Shown here in pieces: positions 41,466 through 64,000 of a stretch of 64,000 nt of DNA. A model generated the notes under the pieces. The model did no database searches. It saw only the letters and a list, made by a program, of their open reading frames with translations, and had not been told where the DNA came from. The position numbers and the translations under genes are program-made. The DNA is taken from the NCBI RefSeq assembly GCF_963678635.1, contig NC_087069.1, forward strand, positions 40,292,831 to 40,356,830, given 5' to 3'. Positions within the stretch are counted from its first letter, which is position 1, and the number at the start of each line of letters is the position of its first letter. This stretch comes from Symsagittifera roscoffensis. Its lineage: Eukaryota; Xenacoelomorpha; Acoela; Convolutidae.

Positions 41466-44148
41466 TGACAGTCAATTGACGTAGCTTTAAGTTAGCCTGA
41501 CCAATACATAATTATTCCGCGGCTACTTCACAAATAAAACTACAAGAAACGTGTTTCACGCCTTTTTCACAATGGCCCTCTGGGATATACTTTATAACTT
41601 ATACAAGAGCTTATCACTTGATTATTAAAAACGCCCATGGAAAGTCCAACCAAAAAATAAAAAAGATTTCAATCTTTTTGCTATAAGAAACTGGACGACA
41701 TTCATGTATCAATAGTAACACATGCACTGCTTTTAAACTTCTGCCAAATCAATGGGAGCTGCCTAGTTAAAAAACTATAAATAATAATAAATTGACATTC
41801 TTAATTGAATTTATTTCTAAAGCACACAGATATCTACAACTATTCGACTCAATTATTACTGCACATAATTTATTATCTGCTGCTGTGTTGCTTATTAATT
41901 TTAATAAATCAGTCCAATTATTAACTTGAGCTGAGTTGAGCATTGTGTTACTGCGTGAGAGAAAACTGCTATATTTACAAAACACTGTTTAATATTCAGT
42001 TTAAAACAGAATAAATTAGAATGATAATTTAGATGAGATCGAATTTAATTTCATGTTTTATGCACCATTTTCCACATGGCAATGCAACGTAGAATTGCGA
42101 GAAATTGTGGAGTAGAAACGATATTTAAACTTATTAGTAAACTCGGCTGAAAAATTATTTCTTAAGAACAAGTATGAAACATAGCCAACAGACAGTCGAA
42201 AAAGAGTCATGAATGTAAGGAAATAGAAAAAAATACTGACATGTTTTGAAAAAACTTCAAATTTCAAAAAAAAAAATGGCCATGAAACTCTTTGAATTTC
42301 AAGAACAAACTATGACACTTTTTCGATTAAATTAACCCAATATGAAAAAACTGGATTAAAAATTTTTTTTATTCTGCTGGGAAATCTAAAACAAATTTCG
42401 ATTCGGCCGGATTTCTAAAATGCTAAAACGCTTACAGCAACAACAGTGAAAATTGTTTACAGCAAAAAAAAAACGATTTTTAGATCTGGCAACTAAGCCG
42501 ACAAACATAAGCAGACAAATATTAGCCTGAATTTTTTTGAACCGGAACAATTAGTTTGAAAAAAAAAAACAGACACTAGTTACCTCCAGGCTAAAAGTGC
42601 AAGAGACACTAAGAAACAACAATTCAAAATGAGCCAAGGTTCCACGAGTCCAGATGAGTCTTGTGGACACAGCTGCTTAGGGGGAAAAGTCTAGTACCCG
42701 ATTGGAATACCCTTGCTTATCGCGAGGGTAAAAAACAGCTATCTGAAAACGATTTTAAGGAAGAAATCAAACTATAATTGAACCAACGGGAAAAATTTTA
42801 TAAGTAAAAAAATTGACCTTTTGATTGAGCAAAAATTCACCCTATTTTTCAAAGTAAAGCGCTGAAATTTCGGAAAAGCGATTCATACTTGTACACTTAG
42901 AAGATTCATAGAATAAATTAAACAAATTACAATCTAAACACATAGTGCTTATAGGTGACTTCATACAGCGGATTAGGCCAACTTTTTCACAACCAGAAAC
43001 TTAGGATGATAATAAAAACCTTGAAAATAGTTTTACCAAAAACTGATCACAATTTCATTTTTTCTTATTTCAAATCTAAATTCTAAACTCCCTGGGAATG
43101 GCGTTAAACCTAATCCGTTTTATGCCATCTAAAATGTGAGCAACACGGAAAATCCGTTATATCAAAGTTTTAATAACAGTAGTACATTGAGATGAGTAAA
43201 TCATAAACCTGACTCTTCATTCAAAATTGTCATCAATTTCATATCCTTTTTACGAGTCAGATTTTTACAGTTTCCACGAATAACAATAACTATCTCTCTC
43301 GAACTTCCAAACAAAATTTGGTTTAGAAAATGTTGACTATGTAAACATTTAATCTAAAATGTAGTTGGACTAATTTATTGCACGAATCTTAGCACGGCAT
43401 TTTTTCATACAAATTAAATAATTCACAAAGATAATGTGATTAAATTAAATAATTTTCGACAAAAAGTCAAGCGCTATTTTACAGTTATTCCTATTATGGG
43501 TCAGCAACTTCAATATAAATTGGCAAGTTCTTTGCTGGCTTTTCCACAATTCGATTAGATTCGAGATGAGCGAGGAATCTATGATCCAATTACGTCACCA
43601 TGATTTCGTCTGTTTCATTACGTAATCGAATCGTTGCATTTTGTGTAGTCAGACAATTGCGTAATCACATTTGAAGTCCTTGTGGGTTTTTCCAATGCAA
43701 AATTTGATCCTCATTTCTATACGGGGCGAATAGCATTTCGGGAATATTGAACATTTAATAAATTAATTTACAAATTAAACAGTTAAAAAGGGTTGAATCA
43801 CCCAAGTGGAATAATGTCTGGCTAGTTTCATAAGAAGGATAAGAGAAGAAATTATAACATATTACTTAATATGCAACTGCAAAGTGATCAAAATTCGTGA
43901 TAAAAAATCAATATTTCCAAAAAATTGGACCAAAACAGCTCTGTAGCATAAAACACTGACATCGACTGTAACAACTACTACTCTATTTCCGACAAGAATT
44001 TCTGTCGTCCACTAATCGTATTTATTCCAGATAAAGAAATAAGTTCGATCTTCAGTGTAAGTCAGACGATCATTTCTGGAAATCGTTTAACTTTTGTAGT
44101 CAGTTTTCTTTAATAGCATATCTTAACGACTCGGTCTTCGTCAGTGGA
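41466..44148 (+). other. No gene; 3' flank of the PKD gene with one R repeat
   Basis: AT-rich. An R-family copy runs from about 42178 (ACATAGCCAACAGACAGTCG) to about 42440. No supported ORF. The PKD 3' UTR should lie just below 44149. Confidence 0.4.
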
Positions 44149-62450
<18,302 letters not shown>

Positions 62451-64000
62451 CTAAACAACAAACAACAACAACAGATATTAGCCAACGATCAAAACATGAA
62501 TAAAGATCAATGAACCAGTTGCAAAAAGCTTGCACAGTCAAAACAGTCAGTTAGAAAAGTCTCAATTAACTAAGGAGATTGAAAGAAAATCAACAATTTT
62601 TCCGACCATAAAAAAGACGAGAAAAAATTAAAAAATCAAATTAAAAATATAAGTGTCTTCACAACATTCACTGGCACTTAACAAGAGCAATTGGCCAATT
62701 TCAAAATTATTTTAGGCCAGAAACTTTTATCTTGAGGAAAAAAATCGGCCACATTGTCAGGTTGCTTTTTAAATTAACAATCAGAAGTCGGAACATACAC
62801 AGAGTCAACAGAAAAGTAAACTTGAAACTGAAAGTGATCAAAAAACAACTCGGACTTAAATAGGTGTCTTTTATTTCATTCGTTGACACTTACACAGTTA
62901 AAACACGTTACAGATATTTAAAAAATTAACAGAGCAATTTAACTATTTGAATTGATTTGCTTGGTAAGAAAGAGATACAGATACAGTAATCAACTCACAA
63001 GGATCTCGCACTGCACCTAAATCTCATCCAGTTAAAACAAGACCCGCATTTCGGAAAAGTTTTAGCATCCTAATTTTTCAGACACATTATGTTTCAACGC
63101 CAAAAAAAATTTGGGGCAAAGTTGAACTGTCGACGTCTCCGCGTCTCTGTCGAAGGTCAGTGATTAATTCAAGGCCCATAATGATCCGTGCTCCTTGCTT
63201 GAGGGTAAAGCAACACTACTCAGAATAGAAAAAAAGCCGACAACATTGATCAAATTTCTTAGCGAGAGGCAAACAAAATTTCTCCGCGAAAAAGCTGAGC
63301 AGATGGTAGTTTGACCCTTTTTGTGTAGTGAACTATCCTGACCGAAAGAATATAGCAAACATACAGTTAAAAGTGTCAATGATTTCAAGAAAACGGGAAA
63401 AATCACTTCCAAAGCAAACCTATATGGCCTTTACGCTCTATAATAATCGAGAATGATTGACAAATTCTGATAAGACACAATTTGATTTCAAAAAAACTGG
63501 ACCAAGAACTCCTTTTATTGAACCTTTTATTCAGCAGGGAAATTCGAGTTCAATTCGAGGAAAAATGCCGAAAAACACAATTGACAGCGTTAAAAAAGCA
63601 TTCAGTGAAAATTATGAAACCATAGAAAACTAGTTATCCCTTAAACGCCCCAATTTAAGTAGACCAATCCGACAGAACATAGACCGAAACCATGCAAGCC
63701 AAAAACAGTAAAAATAAAAAGCCAAGAGCAATAACAACTGGTATTTAAATGAGAAACTTTATGATAAAGAGCTTGTCAACGTAAACAGCATCTCGTATTT
63801 AAATTTGTATTTTCATGAAATTGAGCATGTCAAGACGAAAAAATTACGTCACCCGCTGAAAACTGGGGACAGAAAAAGTACAAAACACGGTTGCACACAG
63901 AGGCGAAAAAAAAGACCGATAACGCTACTGAGAAAAACTGAATGGGTAAAACTTAGAGTCTACAAAAATTATGCACGCCAATTATGAGTCTACATAACTG
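62451..64000 (+). other. Upstream PKD intron or flank; no C1 domain found
   Basis: No frame with the His/Cys spacing of a C1 domain occurs on the minus strand here. An R-family copy is recognisable at about 63350-63560 (ATACAGTTAAAAGTGTCAAT, ACTGGACCAAGAAC, TTCAGCAGGGAAATTCG). The remaining sequence is AT-rich and unassigned. Confidence 0.4.

Noticed and set aside
62451-64000. PKD C1-domain exons, including a possible 18-nt micro-exon near 63010
   Set aside because: No His/Cys C1 pattern on the minus strand. The splice-like sites around 63000-63020 bound only six codons without conservation.

Overview
The window is animal nuclear DNA, most likely from an invertebrate with an AT-rich, transposon-dense genome. 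The best-supported gene is a spliced protein kinase D (PKD/PRKD) gene, a metazoan/choanozoan kinase family. Its introns use GT-AG, and most of the rest is interspersed repeat. I cannot name the species.

Layout. (1) 1-2529: two overlapping ORFs (at least 551 and 296 codons) on the + strand. They are visibly more GC-rich than what follows and I do not recognise them; a non-coding tail with a purine-rich tract follows to about 3.87 kb. (2) 3.87-17.5 kb: decayed, A/C-rich and G-poor Ty3-like retroelements. A 5' copy with internal deletions is fused to a longer copy with protease, RT, RNase H and integrase remnants, a small two-TM ORF, a Pro/Ser/Thr-rich ORF and an envelope-like region. (3) 18.2-25.1 kb: a host gene encoding a helical (ARM-like) region plus a TIR domain, 514 codons when read across one intron. 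Its first exon is split by a 410-bp solo LTR with a 4-bp target duplication. A 1.4-kb inverted-repeat element ends 14 nt before its ATG, and two related LTR copies flank the locus. (4) 25-35 kb: repeat land, with a hAT-type MITE (a second lies at 36.4 kb), a ~530-bp dispersed family, a degenerate ~150-bp tandem array, and a copia-like gag/protease/pre-integrase fragment between LTR copies in opposite orientation. (5) 35.8-37.7 kb, minus strand: a probable two-exon gene of unknown function. (6) 44.1-62.45 kb, minus strand: eleven PKD exons from the PH domain through the complete kinase domain to the stop codon. The N-terminal C1 exons must lie beyond the right edge.

The PKD exons join in phase at every one of the ten junctions. 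Their introns hold about fifteen copies of one ~450-550-bp repeat family, all in the same (+) orientation. The TIR gene, read through the LTR insertion, would encode a protein related in layout to invertebrate ARM-TIR/SARM-like NADases. As it stands the reading frame stops four codons into the LTR.
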